A stretch of 64,000 nucleotides of DNA from Microbacterium saccharophilum (GTDB lineage: Bacteria; Actinomycetota; Actinomycetes; Actinomycetales; Microbacteriaceae). Positions 1-10,500 of this stretch are shown here, piece after piece. Below the pieces are notes generated by a model. It had not been told where the DNA came from. It did not search any database and worked only from the letters and a program-made list of their open reading frames with translations. The translations under genes and the position numbers were made by a program. The first letter of the stretch is position 1. Each line of letters opens with the position of its first letter. The stretch covers positions 124,001-188,000 of the forward strand of contig NZ_BKAH01000005.1 in the NCBI RefSeq assembly GCF_007992455.1. Reading direction: 5' to 3'.

Positions 1-9
1 CCACGTCGC

Positions 10-1599
10 TCACAGCGGGATGTTCCCGTGCTTCTTCGCCGGCAGGCTCGCGCGCTTGCCGCGCAGCGCCCGCAGCGCCTTCGCGACGGCGACGCGGGTC
101 TGGGCCGGTTCGATGATCCCGTCCAGCTCCCCGCGCTCGGCGGCGAGGAAGGGGGAGGCGACGTTGTAGGTGTACTCGTTGGCGAGGCGGGTGCGGACGG
201 CGGCGACGTCCTCGCCGGCCTCCTCCGCCTTCTTGATCTCGCCCCGGTAGAGGATGTTCACGGCGCCCTGCCCGCCCATGACGGCGATCTCGGCGGTCGG
301 CCAGGCGAGGTTGATGTCGGCGCCGAGCTGCTTGGAGCCCATCACGATGTAGGCGCCGCCGTAGGCCTTGCGCAGGATGACGGTCACGAGCGGCACGGTG
401 GCCTCCGCGTAGGCGTACAGCAGCTTCGCTCCGCGGCGGATGACGCCGGTCCACTCCTGGTCGGTGCCCGGCAGGTAGCCCGGCACGTCCACGAGGGTGA
501 GGATCGGCACCGAGAACGCGTCGCAGAACCGGACGAACCGGCTCGCCTTCTCGCCGGCTTCGATGTTCAGGGTTCCCGCCATCTGCGACGGCTGGTTCGC
601 GATGATCCCGACCGTCCGGCCCTCGATGCGGCCGAAGCCGATGACGATGTTCGGCGCGAACAGCGGCTGGACCTCGAGGAAGTCGCCCGCGTCCACGATG
701 TGCCCGATGACCTGGTGGATATCGTAGGGCTGGTTGGCGGAGTCGGGGATGATCGTGTTGAGCACCCGGTCGGAGTCCGTCGTCTCCCACTCGAACTCGT
801 GCTCGTACGCGGGCTGCTCGGACATGTTGTTGTCCGGGAGGAAGCCGAGCATCGTGCGGACGTAGTCGATCGCGTCGTCCTCGTCCTCGGCGAGGTAGTG
901 GGCCACACCGGAGCGGGTGTTGTGCGTGTACGCGCCGCCGAGCTCCTCCATGCCGACGTCCTCGCCGGTGACCGTCTTGATGACGTCCGGGCCGGTGACG
1001 AACATCTGGCTCGTCTTGTCGACCATGACGACGAAGTCGGTGAGCGCGGGGGAGTACACGGCGCCGCCGGCAGCGGGGCCCATGATGATCGAGATCTGCG
1101 GGATGACGCCGGAGGCCGCCGTGTTCAGGCGGAAGATCTCGCCGTACTTCCCGAGCGCGACCACGCCCTCCTGGATGCGGGCCCCGCCGGAGTCGAGGAT
1201 GCCGACGATCGGCATGCCGCCGCGGAGCGCGAACTCCATGACCTTGATGATCTTCTCGCCGGCGACCTCGCCGAGCGAGCCGCCGAACGTCGTGAAGTCC
1301 TGCGCGTACACGGCGACCGTGCGACCGTGGATCGTGCCGGTCCCCGTCACGACGGAATCGCCGTACGGGCGGGAGCGGTCCATGCCGAACGCCGTCGTGC
1401 GGTGCCGGACGTATTCGTCGAGCTCGACGAAGGAGCCCGGGTCGACCAGCAGCTCGATGCGCTCCCGTGCGGTGAGCTTGCCCTTCGCGTGCTGCTTCTG
1501 GATCGCGACGGCTTCGGCGTCGACGACCGCCTCCTGATAGCGCGCGCGGAGGTCGGCGATCTTGCCGGCGGTCGTGGAGAGGTCGGGCTGATCGGTCAC
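10..1599 (-). CDS. accD: acyl-CoA carboxylase beta (carboxyltransferase) subunit, AccD5/PccB type
   Basis: Carboxyltransferase subunit (529 aa) of a biotin-dependent acetyl/propionyl-CoA carboxylase; it moves CO2 from carboxybiotin to acyl-CoA to give malonyl- or methylmalonyl-CoA in the cytosol. Full-length for the PccB/AccD5 family, with the two-lobed crotonase-like fold implied by [13 protein letters not shown] (N-terminal half) and the C-terminal [16 protein letters not shown] block that lines the biotin pocket. I chose the GTG at 1599 because a TAGTGT box (1607-1612, minus strand) ends 7 nt upstream, giving a leaderless mRNA; the frame stays open further upstream but that part looks non-native. 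The divergent neighbour is birA, which would biotinylate the alpha subunit, not seen here. Substrate preference cannot be read from sequence alone. Confidence 0.95.
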   Translation of the reverse strand: MTDQPDLSTTAGKIADLRARYQEAVVDAEAVAIQKQHAKGKLTARERIELLVDPGSFVELDEYVRHRTTAFGMDRSRPYGDSVVTGTGTIHGRTVAVYAQDFTTFGGSLGEVAGEKIIKVMEFALRGGMPIVGILDSGGARIQEGVVALGKYGEIFRLNTAASGVIPQISIIMGPAAGGAVYSPALTDFVVMVDKTSQMFVTGPDVIKTVTGEDVGMEELGGAYTHNTRSGVAHYLAEDEDDAIDYVRTMLGFLPDNNMSEQPAYEHEFEWETTDSDRVLNTIIPDSANQPYDIHQVIGHIVDAGDFLEVQPLFAPNIVIGFGRIEGRTVGIIANQPSQMAGTLNIEAGEKASRFVRFCDAFSVPILTLVDVPGYLPGTDQEWTGVIRRGAKLLYAYAEATVPLVTVILRKAYGGAYIVMGSKQLGADINLAWPTAEIAVMGGQGAVNILYRGEIKKAEEAGEDVAAVRTRLANEYTYNVASPFLAAERGELDGIIEPAQTRVAVAKALRALRGKRASLPAKKHGNIPL

Positions 1600-1606
1600 G
1601 CGTTCC

Positions 1607-1715
1607 ACACTAGCGAGCGGGTTCGGCGCTCGGTTGGAGTGAGGCGACAACGAGGCGGCGGATCCGCTGTGGATTCCGGCAGGCCTGGGGCGTGGCGGGG
1701 TGCCGCGCGTAGGGT
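1607..1715. promoter_or_regulatory. divergent leaderless promoters of accD and birA
   Basis: Minus-strand -10 TAGTGT at 1607-1612 lies 7 nt before the accD GTG. Plus-strand -10 TAGGGT at 1710-1715 lies 6 nt before the birA ATG. No Shine-Dalgarno sequence fits in either gap, so both mRNAs probably begin at or next to the start codon. Confidence 0.6.
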
Positions 1716-1721
1716 GGCGGC

Positions 1722-2498
1722 ATGGCGCTCTCTCCGCATGGCTATCCGCTCGCCGCCGCCGTCAGCCCGCGCGTGCACGTCGTCGAGACGGTCGACTCGA
1801 CGAACGCGAAGCTCCTCGCCGACGCCGCGGCGGACCCCGACGGCCATCCGCACCTGTCCCTCGTCGTGACTCGCGACCAGCGCGCCGGACGGGGACGGCT
1901 GGATCGCACGTGGACGACCCCGCCGGGGACGGCGCTGGCGGTCTCGGTGCTCCTGCGGGTGGGGGCGGTGCCCGCCGCGATGCGCGGCTGGATCCCCCTC
2001 GTCGCGGGGGCCGCCATGACGAAGGCCGTCGCCGCGCAGCTGAACGGCCACGACGTCGCGCTGAAATGGCCCAACGACGTGCTCGTGGACGGGCGCAAGA
2101 TCTGCGGCATCCTCGCCGAAGTCCTCCCGTCGGACCCGTTCGCCGTCGTCGTCGGCGCGGGGGTCAACACCGCCATGCCGGACGCCGACCTGCCCATCAC
2201 GACGGCGACGTCGTTCCTCGCGCTCGGCCGCGAGGCGGACGAGGACCGGCTCCTCGCCGACTACCTGACGGGACTCCGCGACCGGATCGCCGCGCTCGCC
2301 GTCACAGGGGCCGGCGCCGTGCACGATGACATCCAGGCCCTCTGCGCCACCGTCGGCGCGGACGTCCGCGTGTCGCTGCCGGACGGGACGACCCTCACCG
2401 GCACGGCCACCGGATTGGACGCCGAGGGGCGGCTGCTGGTGCGGACCGAGGCCGGCGAGACCGCCGTCGCGGCCGGCGACGTCGTCCACGTGCGCTGA
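1722..2498 (+). CDS. birA: biotin--[acetyl-CoA-carboxylase] ligase, class I
   Basis: Cytosolic biotin protein ligase (258 aa): activates biotin with ATP and transfers it to the lysine of biotin carboxyl carrier domains, here presumably the alpha subunit partnering the adjacent carboxyltransferase. The biotin/AMP loop GRGRLDRTW (residues 56-64) and the [12 protein letters not shown] block (115-126) are intact. There is no N-terminal helix-turn-helix, so this is the monofunctional class and not a repressor like E. coli BirA. The C-terminal SH3-like domain is present (about 210-258). The ATG follows a TAGGGT box by 6 nt, so the gene is probably leaderless. It heads a same-strand run through purE and LCP, although several members have their own promoters. 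Confidence 0.94.
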   Translation: MALSPHGYPLAAAVSPRVHVVETVDSTNAKLLADAAADPDGHPHLSLVVTRDQRAGRGRLDRTWTTPPGTALAVSVLLRVGAVPAAMRGWIPLVAGAAMTKAVAAQLNGHDVALKWPNDVLVDGRKICGILAEVLPSDPFAVVVGAGVNTAMPDADLPITTATSFLALGREADEDRLLADYLTGLRDRIAALAVTGAGAVHDDIQALCATVGADVRVSLPDGTTLTGTATGLDAEGRLLVRTEAGETAVAAGDVVHVR

Positions 2499-2536
2499 TC
2501 CGGGCGCGCCGCCCGCCGAGCGTCGGGAGCGCGCCG

Positions 2537-2542
2537 CACAAT
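2537..2542 (+). promoter_or_regulatory. -10 box (CACAAT) of leaderless PH-domain gene
   Basis: CACAAT ends 6 nt before the GTG start at 2549, the same spacing as other leaderless starts in this window. The hexamer deviates from TAnnnT at its first base. Confidence 0.4.
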
Positions 2543-2548
2543 GGGGAT

Positions 2549-3103
2549 GTGACCCAGCCGACCGCGTATCCCGGGCGCCCGCTCACGCCGGTGCCGGCCG
2601 CGTCGAGCCCGGAACTGCGCCTCGCCCGCGTGCGTGCGCACGGGCGGTCGCTGCTGTGGCCCGTGCTGATCCTCCTCGCCGTCGCCGGGGCCGTCGGCTA
2701 CTTCCTGGGCAACCTCCCCGCCCCGTTCGAGGACTGGATGCTGTGGGCGGCGGCCGGGCTCGTCATCCTTCTCCTCGTCGTGCTGCCGTATCTGTCCTGG
2801 CTCTCCCGCACCTACACCGTGACGACGCGCCGCGTGATCGCCCAGTCCGGGCTGATCGGGCGTCGCCGCACGGAGCTCAGCCACGCCCGCGGGTACACGA
2901 TCGGCGAACGGCGCGGTCCCATCCAGCGCATCTGGGGCGCGGGCACCCTGACGCTCTCCAACGGCGTCGACGCCCCGCTGCGGCTCGCGAACATCCCGTC
3001 CGTGCGTCTCGTGCACGAGGTGCTCGCCGACCAGGTCGAGGTCAGCCAGATCCTCGCCCACCGCGACTCGCACAGCATCCCCGTGGTCGCGCCCGACGCC
3101 TGA
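2549..3103 (+). CDS. bacterial PH domain membrane protein (bPH2/DUF304-like)
   Basis: A 184-aa protein with two adjacent hydrophobic helices (about residues 33-52 and 60-80) followed by a cytoplasmic bacterial pleckstrin-homology-like domain starting near YTVTTRRVIAQSGLIGRRR, the typical 'YxVTxxRV' entry strand of YdbS/YdbT-type proteins. The molecular role of this family is poorly defined; membrane association is clear. It lies between birA and purK, an order I recognise from other actinobacteria. The GTG start is supported by the -10 box 6 nt upstream. No enzymatic motif is visible. Confidence 0.8.
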   Translation: MTQPTAYPGRPLTPVPAASSPELRLARVRAHGRSLLWPVLILLAVAGAVGYFLGNLPAPFEDWMLWAAAGLVILLLVVLPYLSWLSRTYTVTTRRVIAQSGLIGRRRTELSHARGYTIGERRGPIQRIWGAGTLTLSNGVDAPLRLANIPSVRLVHEVLADQVEVSQILAHRDSHSIPVVAPDA

Positions 3104-3161
3104 GACCCGCCGCATCCCCGCGCCGCGATGCGCGAAGATGGGGGAGAGCTAAGGAGCAGGC

Positions 3162-4289
3162 ATGGCACTTCGGGTCGGAATCATCGGCGGCGGGCAGCTG
3201 GCGCGGATGATGATCGCGCCGGCCGTCGAGCTCGGCATCGACGTGCGCGTCCTCGCCGAGGAGCCCGGCATGGCCGCGCAGCTGGCAGCCACGGCCGTCG
3301 GCGACTATCGCGACACCGACACGGTGCTCGCCTTCGCACGCGAGGTCGACGTCGTGACCTTCGACCACGAGCACGTCCCGCAGGACGTGCTCACGGCCCT
3401 CGTCGACGCCGGTGTCGCGGTGCACCCGGGCCCGCACGCCCTGTGGTTCGCGCAGGACAAGCTCCGCATGCGCGCGCGCCTCGCCGAACTCGGCCTGCCG
3501 CAGCCGGACTGGGCCGCCTTCTCCGACGCCGCCGGGCTGCAGGACTTCCTCGACGCGCACGGCGGGCGCGCCGTCGTGAAGACGCCGCGCGGCGGCTACG
3601 ACGGCAAGGGCGTGCGTGTCGTTTCGGCGCCGGACGAGGTCGCGGACTGGCTCGCGGCGCTCGCGGACGGCGGCGAGCTGCTCGTGGAGGAGCACGTCGA
3701 CTTCACGCGCGAGCTCGCGCAGCAGGTCGCCCGGCGCCCCTCCGGTCAGCTCGTGGCCTACCCCGTCGTGGAGACGGTGCAGCGGGACGGCGTGTGCGCC
3801 GAGGTCCTCGCGCCCGCGCCGCACGCCTCGGCGCGGCTCAGCGACGTGGCCGCCTCGATCGGCGCGCGGATCGCCGAAGGACTCGACGTCGCCGGCATGC
3901 TCGCGGTCGAGCTCTTCGAGACCAGCGACGACCGGCTGCTCATCAACGAGCTCGCGATGCGTCCGCACAACAGCGGGCACTGGAGTCAGGACGGCGCCGT
4001 CACCGGCCAGTTCGAGCAGCACCTGCGCGCCGTCCTCGATCTGCCGCTCGGCGACCCGTCGCCCCGCCGGGCCTGGTCGGTCATGGTCAACATCCTCGGC
4101 GGCCCCGTCAGCGGCGGTCTCGACAGCCGGCTGCCCGCCGCGCTCGAAGCGCATCCGGCCGTGAAGGTGCACACCTACGGGAAGGACCCTCGGCCCGGCC
4201 GGAAGGTCGGTCATGTGACCGCGGTGGGCGACGAGCTGGACGCCGTGGCGTACGAGGCGCGCGCCGCGGCGGTGTTCTTCTCGGACTGA
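3162..4289 (+). CDS. purK: 5-(carboxyamino)imidazole ribonucleotide synthase PurK
   Basis: ATP-grasp enzyme (375 aa) of de novo purine synthesis: carboxylates aminoimidazole ribonucleotide using ATP and bicarbonate to give N5-CAIR. The N-terminal GIIGGGQLARM is the family signature; the ATP-grasp loop KTPRGGYDGKG lies near residues 127-137 and the metal/ATP-binding LLINELAMRPHNSGH near 260. Length is normal. The start has a clear Shine-Dalgarno AAGGAG 5 nt before the ATG, unlike the leaderless genes around it. The product is passed to PurE, encoded 51 bases downstream. Confidence 0.96.
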   Translation: MALRVGIIGGGQLARMMIAPAVELGIDVRVLAEEPGMAAQLAATAVGDYRDTDTVLAFAREVDVVTFDHEHVPQDVLTALVDAGVAVHPGPHALWFAQDKLRMRARLAELGLPQPDWAAFSDAAGLQDFLDAHGGRAVVKTPRGGYDGKGVRVVSAPDEVADWLAALADGGELLVEEHVDFTRELAQQVARRPSGQLVAYPVVETVQRDGVCAEVLAPAPHASARLSDVAASIGARIAEGLDVAGMLAVELFETSDDRLLINELAMRPHNSGHWSQDGAVTGQFEQHLRAVLDLPLGDPSPRRAWSVMVNILGGPVSGGLDSRLPAALEAHPAVKVHTYGKDPRPGRKVGHVTAVGDELDAVAYEARAAAVFFSD

Positions 4290-4328
4290 ACAGCCGCGCC
4301 GTTGCGGGGATCTTCCAGCCGGGACGCC

Positions 4329-4334
4329 TACCCT
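4329..4334 (+). promoter_or_regulatory. -10 box (TACCCT) of leaderless purE
   Basis: TACCCT ends 6 nt before the GTG at 4341. It defines the purE start and suggests that purE-LCP-GT can be transcribed separately from purK. Confidence 0.5.
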
Positions 4335-4340
4335 GGTCGA

Positions 4341-4856
4341 GTGAACCGGCCGCTGCACTCGTCAGGAACCCCGCTCGTGGGCGTCGTCATGGGATCCGAC
4401 TCCGACTGGCGGGTCATGAGCGACGCGTCGCAGATGCTGTCGGACTTCGCGATCCCGCACGAGGTGGAGGTCGTCTCGGCCCACCGCACCCCGGACAAGC
4501 TCCTGAGCTACGGGCGGGAAGCCCGCAGCCGCGGCTTGAAGGTCATCATCGCCGGGGCCGGCGGTGCCGCGCACCTGCCCGGGATGCTGGCATCGCTCAC
4601 ACCCCTGCCCGTCATCGGCGTGCCCGTCCAGCTCGCGACGCTCGAAGGGCTCGACTCCCTGCTCAGCATCGTCCAGATGCCGGCCGGCATCCCGGTGGCC
4701 ACCGTGTCGATCAACGGGGCGAAGAACGCGGGCATCCTCGCCGCGCGCATCCTCGGGGCCGATGACCGCCGGCTCGGCGACCGCCTCGAGCAGTACGCCC
4801 GCTCCCTCGAGGAGCAGGTGGAGGAGAAGAACCGCCGGCTGAAGGACGCTCTGTGA
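4341..4856 (+). CDS. purE: N5-carboxyaminoimidazole ribonucleotide mutase PurE
   Basis: Converts N5-CAIR from PurK to 4-carboxyaminoimidazole ribonucleotide. At 171 aa it is the short class I PurE. Signature elements are present in order: VVMGSDSDW, the SAHRTP loop and [15 protein letters not shown] start at 4341 is preferred over the in-frame TTG at 4302 because of the -10 box 6 nt upstream and because homology begins just after it. The stop overlaps the LCP gene start (GTGA), so translation of the two is probably coupled. Confidence 0.95.
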   Translation: MNRPLHSSGTPLVGVVMGSDSDWRVMSDASQMLSDFAIPHEVEVVSAHRTPDKLLSYGREARSRGLKVIIAGAGGAAHLPGMLASLTPLPVIGVPVQLATLEGLDSLLSIVQMPAGIPVATVSINGAKNAGILAARILGADDRRLGDRLEQYARSLEEQVEEKNRRLKDAL

Positions 4857-6316
4857 CCCTGCTGAGTCCGCCGCGCTCCGCACCGGCGCCCGCGGCGTCG
4901 GGCGGTGTCCTCCAGGAGCGACCGCTGCGGCATCCGGATGCCGGCTCGCCGGCCGTCATGACGCGCCGCGCCTGGTGGCTCGTGGCACTCAACTTCCTCA
5001 TCCCGGGTTCGGCGCAGATCGTGGCCGGCAACCGGCGCCTCGGCCGGGTCGGCATCGTCGCGACTCTCGTGCTGTGGGTGGTCGCGGTCCTCGGCCTCCT
5101 GACGGCCCTCCTCTGGCCGTCCCTCTTCTACTCGCTGGCCAACGGCGCGGCGCTCCTCCTGGTGCAGGTCGTGCTGCTGGCATACGCCGCGCTCTGGCTC
5201 GTCCTGACGATCGACACGCTCCGGCTCGTGCGCTTCGTGAAGGTCGGCGGCTGGTCCCGCACCGGCGCCGCCGTCGTCGCCATCGTCGGCCTGCTGATCT
5301 CCAGCGGCGGCGCGGTCTCCGCAGCGCAGACCCTCATCGGGCCAGCGCGTGAGGCGCTCGCGACGATCTTCGGCAACAGCGGGCCGTCCGTTCCGCCGTC
5401 GGACGGCTACTACAACATCCTCCTCCTCGGCGCCGACAGCGGCCTCGGCCGCGACTCCATGCGCTTCGACAGCATCTCGGTCGTCTCCGTCAACGCCGAC
5501 ACCGGCGCGGTGACGATCACCGGCATCCCACGCGATCTGCAGAACGCACCGTTCGCGGAGGGGCCGATGCGGGAGCTCTACCCGGACGGGTTCGAAGGGC
5601 ACGTGTCGCAGACCTGCGGCTGGTCGGCCGGGGTCAACCAGCTGACGAACGCCGTCGAGGTGTGCCAGAGCGACCGGGGGGAGAGCATCTATCCGGATGC
5701 CGCCGACCAGGGCTCCTCGCCGGCCATCGAGGCGACGAAGGACGTCGCCGCGGGCGTCCTCGGCATCGAGATCCCGTACTACGTCTTCGTCGACATGAAG
5801 GGCTTCGCCGACATCGTGGACGCACTCGGCGGCGTCGACATCACCGTCACGGAGCGCCTGCCGGAAGGCGGCGGGCCCGGCTACGACGGGGAGCCTGCCG
5901 AGGACTGGGCGACCGGGTGGATCGAAGCCGGTGCGCAGCACATGGACGGCGACACCGCGCAGTGGTACGCCCGCTCCCGCTACACCACGAGCGACTGGGA
6001 CCGCATGCGCCGCCAGCGCGAACTGCAGCAGGCGATCCTCGCCCAGGCGACACCGGCGAATGTGCTGCTGCGGTTCCAGGAGGTCGCCGCCGCGGGGGAG
6101 GACCTCGTCCAGACCGACATCCCGGAGTCGCTGCTGCCGTTCCTCACGAGCCTGGCGGTCAAGGCGAAGGAGCAGCCGGTCACGACCATCGAGCTCACCC
6201 CGGAAGGCGCGGGGATCGATCCGGAGGCGCCGTCCGCCGAGGACTGGGCGCACATCCGCGACCTGATCCAGACCACGCTGCACCCGCCCACCCCGACTCC
6301 GTCCCCGGAGGGCTGA
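4853..6316 (+). CDS. LytR-CpsA-Psr (LCP) family membrane-anchored glycan ligase
   Basis: A 487-aa membrane protein. The N-terminal third has about four hydrophobic segments (residues about 45-160), more than the single anchor of classical LCP proteins. The extracytoplasmic LCP domain follows (about 188-420), beginning [10 protein letters not shown] with the conserved Asp/Arg set in DSMRFDSI and GIPRDL, and containing GVDITV and the [17 protein letters not shown] block typical of the family. LCP enzymes move lipid-linked polymers (wall teichoic acid, arabinogalactan, capsule) onto peptidoglycan. The next gene is a glycosyltransferase and the polysaccharide island follows, so this is a good candidate for the attachment enzyme. 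It overlaps purE by 4 bases. Confidence 0.9.
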   Translation: MTLLSPPRSAPAPAASGGVLQERPLRHPDAGSPAVMTRRAWWLVALNFLIPGSAQIVAGNRRLGRVGIVATLVLWVVAVLGLLTALLWPSLFYSLANGAALLLVQVVLLAYAALWLVLTIDTLRLVRFVKVGGWSRTGAAVVAIVGLLISSGGAVSAAQTLIGPAREALATIFGNSGPSVPPSDGYYNILLLGADSGLGRDSMRFDSISVVSVNADTGAVTITGIPRDLQNAPFAEGPMRELYPDGFEGHVSQTCGWSAGVNQLTNAVEVCQSDRGESIYPDAADQGSSPAIEATKDVAAGVLGIEIPYYVFVDMKGFADIVDALGGVDITVTERLPEGGGPGYDGEPAEDWATGWIEAGAQHMDGDTAQWYARSRYTTSDWDRMRRQRELQQAILAQATPANVLLRFQEVAAAGEDLVQTDIPESLLPFLTSLAVKAKEQPVTTIELTPEGAGIDPEAPSAEDWAHIRDLIQTTLHPPTPTPSPEG

Positions 6317-6319
6317 CGC

Positions 6320-7432
6320 GTGACAGCGACGCTGCATGTCGTGCTCGATCAGGTCACCGCGCCGACCGAGCCGGATCTCGCGACCGCGTCTCGCGAGATC
6401 GCCCGTGAGCTCGTGCGCACCGCGCCCGCCGGCTGCGAGGTCGTCGCCGTCGTACCGGCCGGGACGGACGCCGCCGCCGTCCTGGAGCGCGAGGTGCCCG
6501 GCGTCGCCGACATCATCCGCACCGCCCTGCCCCGCCGAGAGCTCGCCGCCGCCTGGCAGCTCGGCGTCTCCTCGGGTGCTCCCGGCGGCATGGTCCATTC
6601 GCCGACGAGCATGGCGCCCCTCGTGAAGCACGACCGCGTGCACGACCACGACCAGACGGTGCTCACCCTGTGGGACCTCGCGGCGTGGGAGCAGCCCCAC
6701 GAACTGCCGAAGATGACGGTCGCGTGGCACCGGGGCATGCTCCGGCGAGCCGTGAAGCACGCGGATGCCGTCGTGGTTCCGACGCATGCGCTCGGCGAGC
6801 GCCTCGCGGAGATCGCCCGACTGGGGGACCGCATCCGGGTGATCCCCGGCGCCGCCCCGGTCGGCTTCTCCGCCCCGATCGACGACGTGGGGCGACGTCG
6901 ATCCCTCGGCCTGCCCGGCGGCAGCCTCGTCGTCGCAGGCGGGGCGGCCCCGTCCGCGCGCCTCGACACCGCGTTCTCGGCCATCGCGGAGGCGGGCTCC
7001 GATCTGCCGGTGGTCGTGCTGGATGTCCCCGTCGGCGACGAGCCGGCCGTCGCCGACCTGGGCGCGGCGGCAGGTCTGCAGCCGGGCCGCGTCGTGGTGC
7101 TCGGGCCGCTCGAGACGGCCGATCGCGCCGCCGTGCTCGCCGGCGCCGTCGCCCTGCTCGCACCGCGAACCGACAGTGCTTTCCCATGGCGCGTCATGGA
7201 GGCCCTCGCGCTCGGGGTGCCCCTCGTCGCCGCCGACAGCGCAGTGCACCGCGAGATCGTGCTCGACGGCGGGCTGCTCGCCGCCGCAGGCGGGCTCAGC
7301 GCGTCGCTGGCGGCCGCGCTCGCGTCGACCGATGCCGTGGAGCGCCTCGCGATCCTCTCCGGCGACCGTGGGCGCGCCTTCTCCTGGACCGGTGCGGCGG
7401 AGCGCGTCTGGCAGCTGCATGCCGATCTCTGA
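6320..7432 (+). CDS. glycosyltransferase, GT-B fold (GT4-like)
   Basis: A 370-aa putative glycosyltransferase. The C-terminal half carries a GT4-like pattern: RIRVIPGAAPVGF as the inter-domain segment, and a late PRTDSAFPWRVMEALALGVPLVA stretch in which the Glu corresponds to the nucleotide-sugar-binding EX7E region. The N-terminal half has GMVHSPTSMAPL and the VWPTHAL-like VVVPTHALGER motif. Donor and acceptor are unknown; GT4 enzymes near LCP genes often act as mannosyl or glucosyl transferases. The GTG start lies 9 nt after GGAGG, which overlaps the end of the LCP gene, so the two are one transcription unit. No membrane segment is evident. Confidence 0.78.
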   Translation: MTATLHVVLDQVTAPTEPDLATASREIARELVRTAPAGCEVVAVVPAGTDAAAVLEREVPGVADIIRTALPRRELAAAWQLGVSSGAPGGMVHSPTSMAPLVKHDRVHDHDQTVLTLWDLAAWEQPHELPKMTVAWHRGMLRRAVKHADAVVVPTHALGERLAEIARLGDRIRVIPGAAPVGFSAPIDDVGRRRSLGLPGGSLVVAGGAAPSARLDTAFSAIAEAGSDLPVVVLDVPVGDEPAVADLGAAAGLQPGRVVVLGPLETADRAAVLAGAVALLAPRTDSAFPWRVMEALALGVPLVAADSAVHREIVLDGGLLAAAGGLSASLAAALASTDAVERLAILSGDRGRAFSWTGAAERVWQLHADL

Positions 7433-7500
7433 GGCTGCCGAGAGCGGCGTGTCTATGGCGTGTCGCGCGCTCCACGGTGGTATCAGCGCTTTACTTCAGT

Positions 7501-7506
7501 AACAAT
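7501..7506 (+). promoter_or_regulatory. -10-like box (AACAAT) before the secreted repeat protein
   Basis: AACAAT ends 6 nt before the ATG at 7513, within an unusually A/T-rich patch upstream of a gene without a Shine-Dalgarno sequence. A second ATG at 7505 is out of frame. Confidence 0.4.
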
Positions 7507-7512
7507 GGTCCC

Positions 7513-10500
7513 ATGATCCCCCCCGTCATCGCCCGTTCGTCCGGTCGCGCCTGGCCGGCGTCCCGCCTTGCGGGGGCGGTGATCGCGATGGTCGCCCTGC
7601 TGGGTTCGCTCCTCGTCGCGAGCCCCGCGAACGCCGCGGGCGGCGTCGGCTCCGTCCCTGCCGTCGACGCGGCGGCGGAGATGGTGGGTTCCGGCATCGT
7701 GAATGCCGCCGCCGGGCCGGTGGTCGGCTTCAATGCGGAGAACATCATCTCCGACACGCTGTTCTACGACGGTGCCGCCATGAGCGCCGCCGAGATCCAG
7801 GCCTTCCTGGATGCGAAGATCGGCACCTGCAACAACGGCAAATGCCTGAACGTCCTGTCGGTGGGCATCTCCTCACGCACCGCCGTGTCGTCGCAGTCGA
7901 CCGGCAACCTCATCTGCGCCGCGATCGAGGGCGGCACGATGAAGGTGTCCGAGGTGATCTACCGCGCCCAGGTCGCGTGCGGCATCTCGGCGAAGGTCAT
8001 CCTCGTGACGCTGCAGAAGGAGCAGGGACTCACGACGAGCAAGGCCCCGTCCGACCGCGCCCTCTCGGCGGCCATGGGGGCCTCCTGCCCCGACACCGCC
8101 CCGTGCGACCCGGCGTTCGCCGGACTCGGCCCGCAGATCATCAAGGGTGCACAGCAGCTCAAGACGTACAAGGCGGCGAGGTTCGCCAAGCAGCCCGGCA
8201 GAAACTACATCGGATACCACCCCAACGAGTCCTGCGGAGGCACGTACCTCAACATCCAGAACTACGCGACGGCGGCGCTCTACTCCTACACGCCCTACCA
8301 GCCCAACGCCGCCGCGCTCGCGGCCGGCTACGGACTCGGCAATGCCTGCTCGTCCTACGGCAACCGGAACTTCTACAACTACTACACCGACTGGTTCGGC
8401 TCGACGCAGGGCGAGGCGCTGCAGATCCTGCAGGTGGCGGGGACGTCGGATCGCTACATCGTCAGCGGCGGCTCGAAGTGGCGACTGGCGACCGCGGAGC
8501 TCGCCGCGCAGTACACCTGGGTCGCGTCTCCCCGGCAGGCCGACGCGTCCGAGCTCGCTTCGTACACCGACAAGGGCGACGCGAAGCGCGGCGTCAAGAC
8601 ACGCAGCGGCATCGTCTACGTCCTGGACAGCGGGCAGCGCCTGCGCGTGCACGACATCGGTCAGCTCGGCGACCTCGGATGGGACTACAACGCGCTTCCG
8701 GTCGCGGATGACGCGCAGGTCGCGCGCTACCCGGATGCCGGCTACCTCGCACGCGTGATCACCGCAGACGGACCCACCTGGCTCGTGCAGAGCGGATCTC
8801 GTCGCGAAGTGGTCGACCTGAGTCTCCTGCCGCGGTACGGCATCCCCGCGACGACCTCACGGGTCTCGGCGGGCATGCTCGCCGACTACAAGGTGGCCGC
8901 ACCCGTCACCGCGGTCGGGGTCTACCGGGACGCGACACTGCCCTACCGGCTGCAGACGGACGCCGGTGTCTACGGTGTGCCGGATGCCGCGAGCGGGACG
9001 GCGATCGCCCGCAGCGCGCGGGAACTGACGGCGGAGTCGTTCACACTGCTCCCGGCCGCATCGACGATGCCGACCCGCATCACGTCGGGGGAGCGCTCGT
9101 ACATCATGGTGGACGACGGCTGGCTCGAAGTGAACGCGGCGGACTACCCGTCGACCCTGCCGTTCACGACCCTGCCCGCAGGGGCGGCGGCAGGCCTCCC
9201 GATCGTCGGTCGCGTCGCCGGGCCGCACTTCGTCCGGGAGCGTTCGGACGATCAGACCTACCTCGTGTCCTGGGGGACGCTCCAGGCCGTCTCCGCAGCG
9301 GACCAGGCATGGGTCACCGGCACCTACGGCGTGAGCTCGCGGGTGTGGCCGGTGCTCGACGGCGCCATCGGCGACACGGCTTCCGCCGAGGGCGTCGTGC
9401 GTACCGCGGACGGCGCGGCCTACCTGCTCGACGGGTCTCGGGCCTATCGTCTGCGGGACTGCACCCAGGTCGCGGATTGGGGCGGCGACTGCGCCACGGC
9501 GCGGACGGTCACCGGGACGGAGCTCGCGAAGTACGCCATCGCCGGCACGCTGTCCTACCTGGTCCGCACCCCCGCCGGCACGATCTGGCTCCCCCAGAGC
9601 GGGCAGATGCGTCAGGTGCTCGACCCGTCGATCCTCTCGGTCTACGGCATCCCGTCGACGACGAGCGCGGTGTCGGCGGCGACGGCAGCCCGTCTGCCCG
9701 TGGGGCTGCCGGTTCTGGCCGCCGGCGTCTACTCCGACGGTGGGTCCGGGCGTGTCCTCGCGATCGCGGGCGGACAGTACTCCCTGACTGCCGAGCAATC
9801 CACCGGCGTCATCGCGAGCAAGGTGCGGAAGCTGACTCCGCAGAGCTTCAAAATGCTGCCGATCACGGCACCCCTCGCCTCTCGCATGAAGAGCGACGGG
9901 CGGTCGTTCGTGCTGACGCAGGAGGGATGGCTCGAGGTGCCGTCGGCCACATACGGCGGTGATGCCGTGTTCACCACGCTGGGATCCGGCGCGTACGCCG
10001 GGATTCCGCTGGCCGGCAACGAGCCGCGTCCGCACTACGTCCGCGATGCCGGCAGCGGCCAGGAGTTCCTCGTCTCCGGAGGCTTCGCCCAGGTCGTCAG
10101 CGGGGCCGCCGAGCGGGCTGCCATCTCGGCGCGCTACGGCGTCCCCCCGAAGGTGTGGGTCGTCGTGGCAGGAGCGCTCTCCGGGGTCACGATCTCCTAC
10201 GACCTCTTGATCAAGAGCGAGAGCGGTGAGGTCTTCCTCATGGATGGCGGGACGCGCTACCGGACGGCGGGCTGCGGGGTCGCGGCCGACTTCGGCAAGG
10301 ACTGCGCATCGCTCCGGGTCGTCATGACGGCGCAGCTCGCGACGACACGCGACGGGGGCGCGCTCGCGGGCCTGCTCCGCTCACCCGACGGGTACGCGTG
10401 GCTGATCCAGAGCGGCACGAGGCGCGAGGTTCCCGATCCCCGCGTGCTCGCCCCGTACGGGATCGGGACGGCGACGACGTCCGTCTCCGCGAACGTGCTC

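Noticed and set aside
28..1869. 613-codon plus-strand frame opposite accD
   Set aside because: Antisense to a fully conserved carboxyltransferase; repetitive Arg/Asp/Val composition and no motif.
4508..7420. Open frame of about 970 codons antisense to LCP and the glycosyltransferase
   Set aside because: Composition is that of a complementary high-GC frame; the plus strand encodes recognisable proteins over the whole stretch.
6670..7512. N-terminal extension of the secreted repeat protein by 281 codons
   Set aside because: The extension overlaps the glycosyltransferase gene in another frame and would bury the clear signal peptide that begins at 7513.
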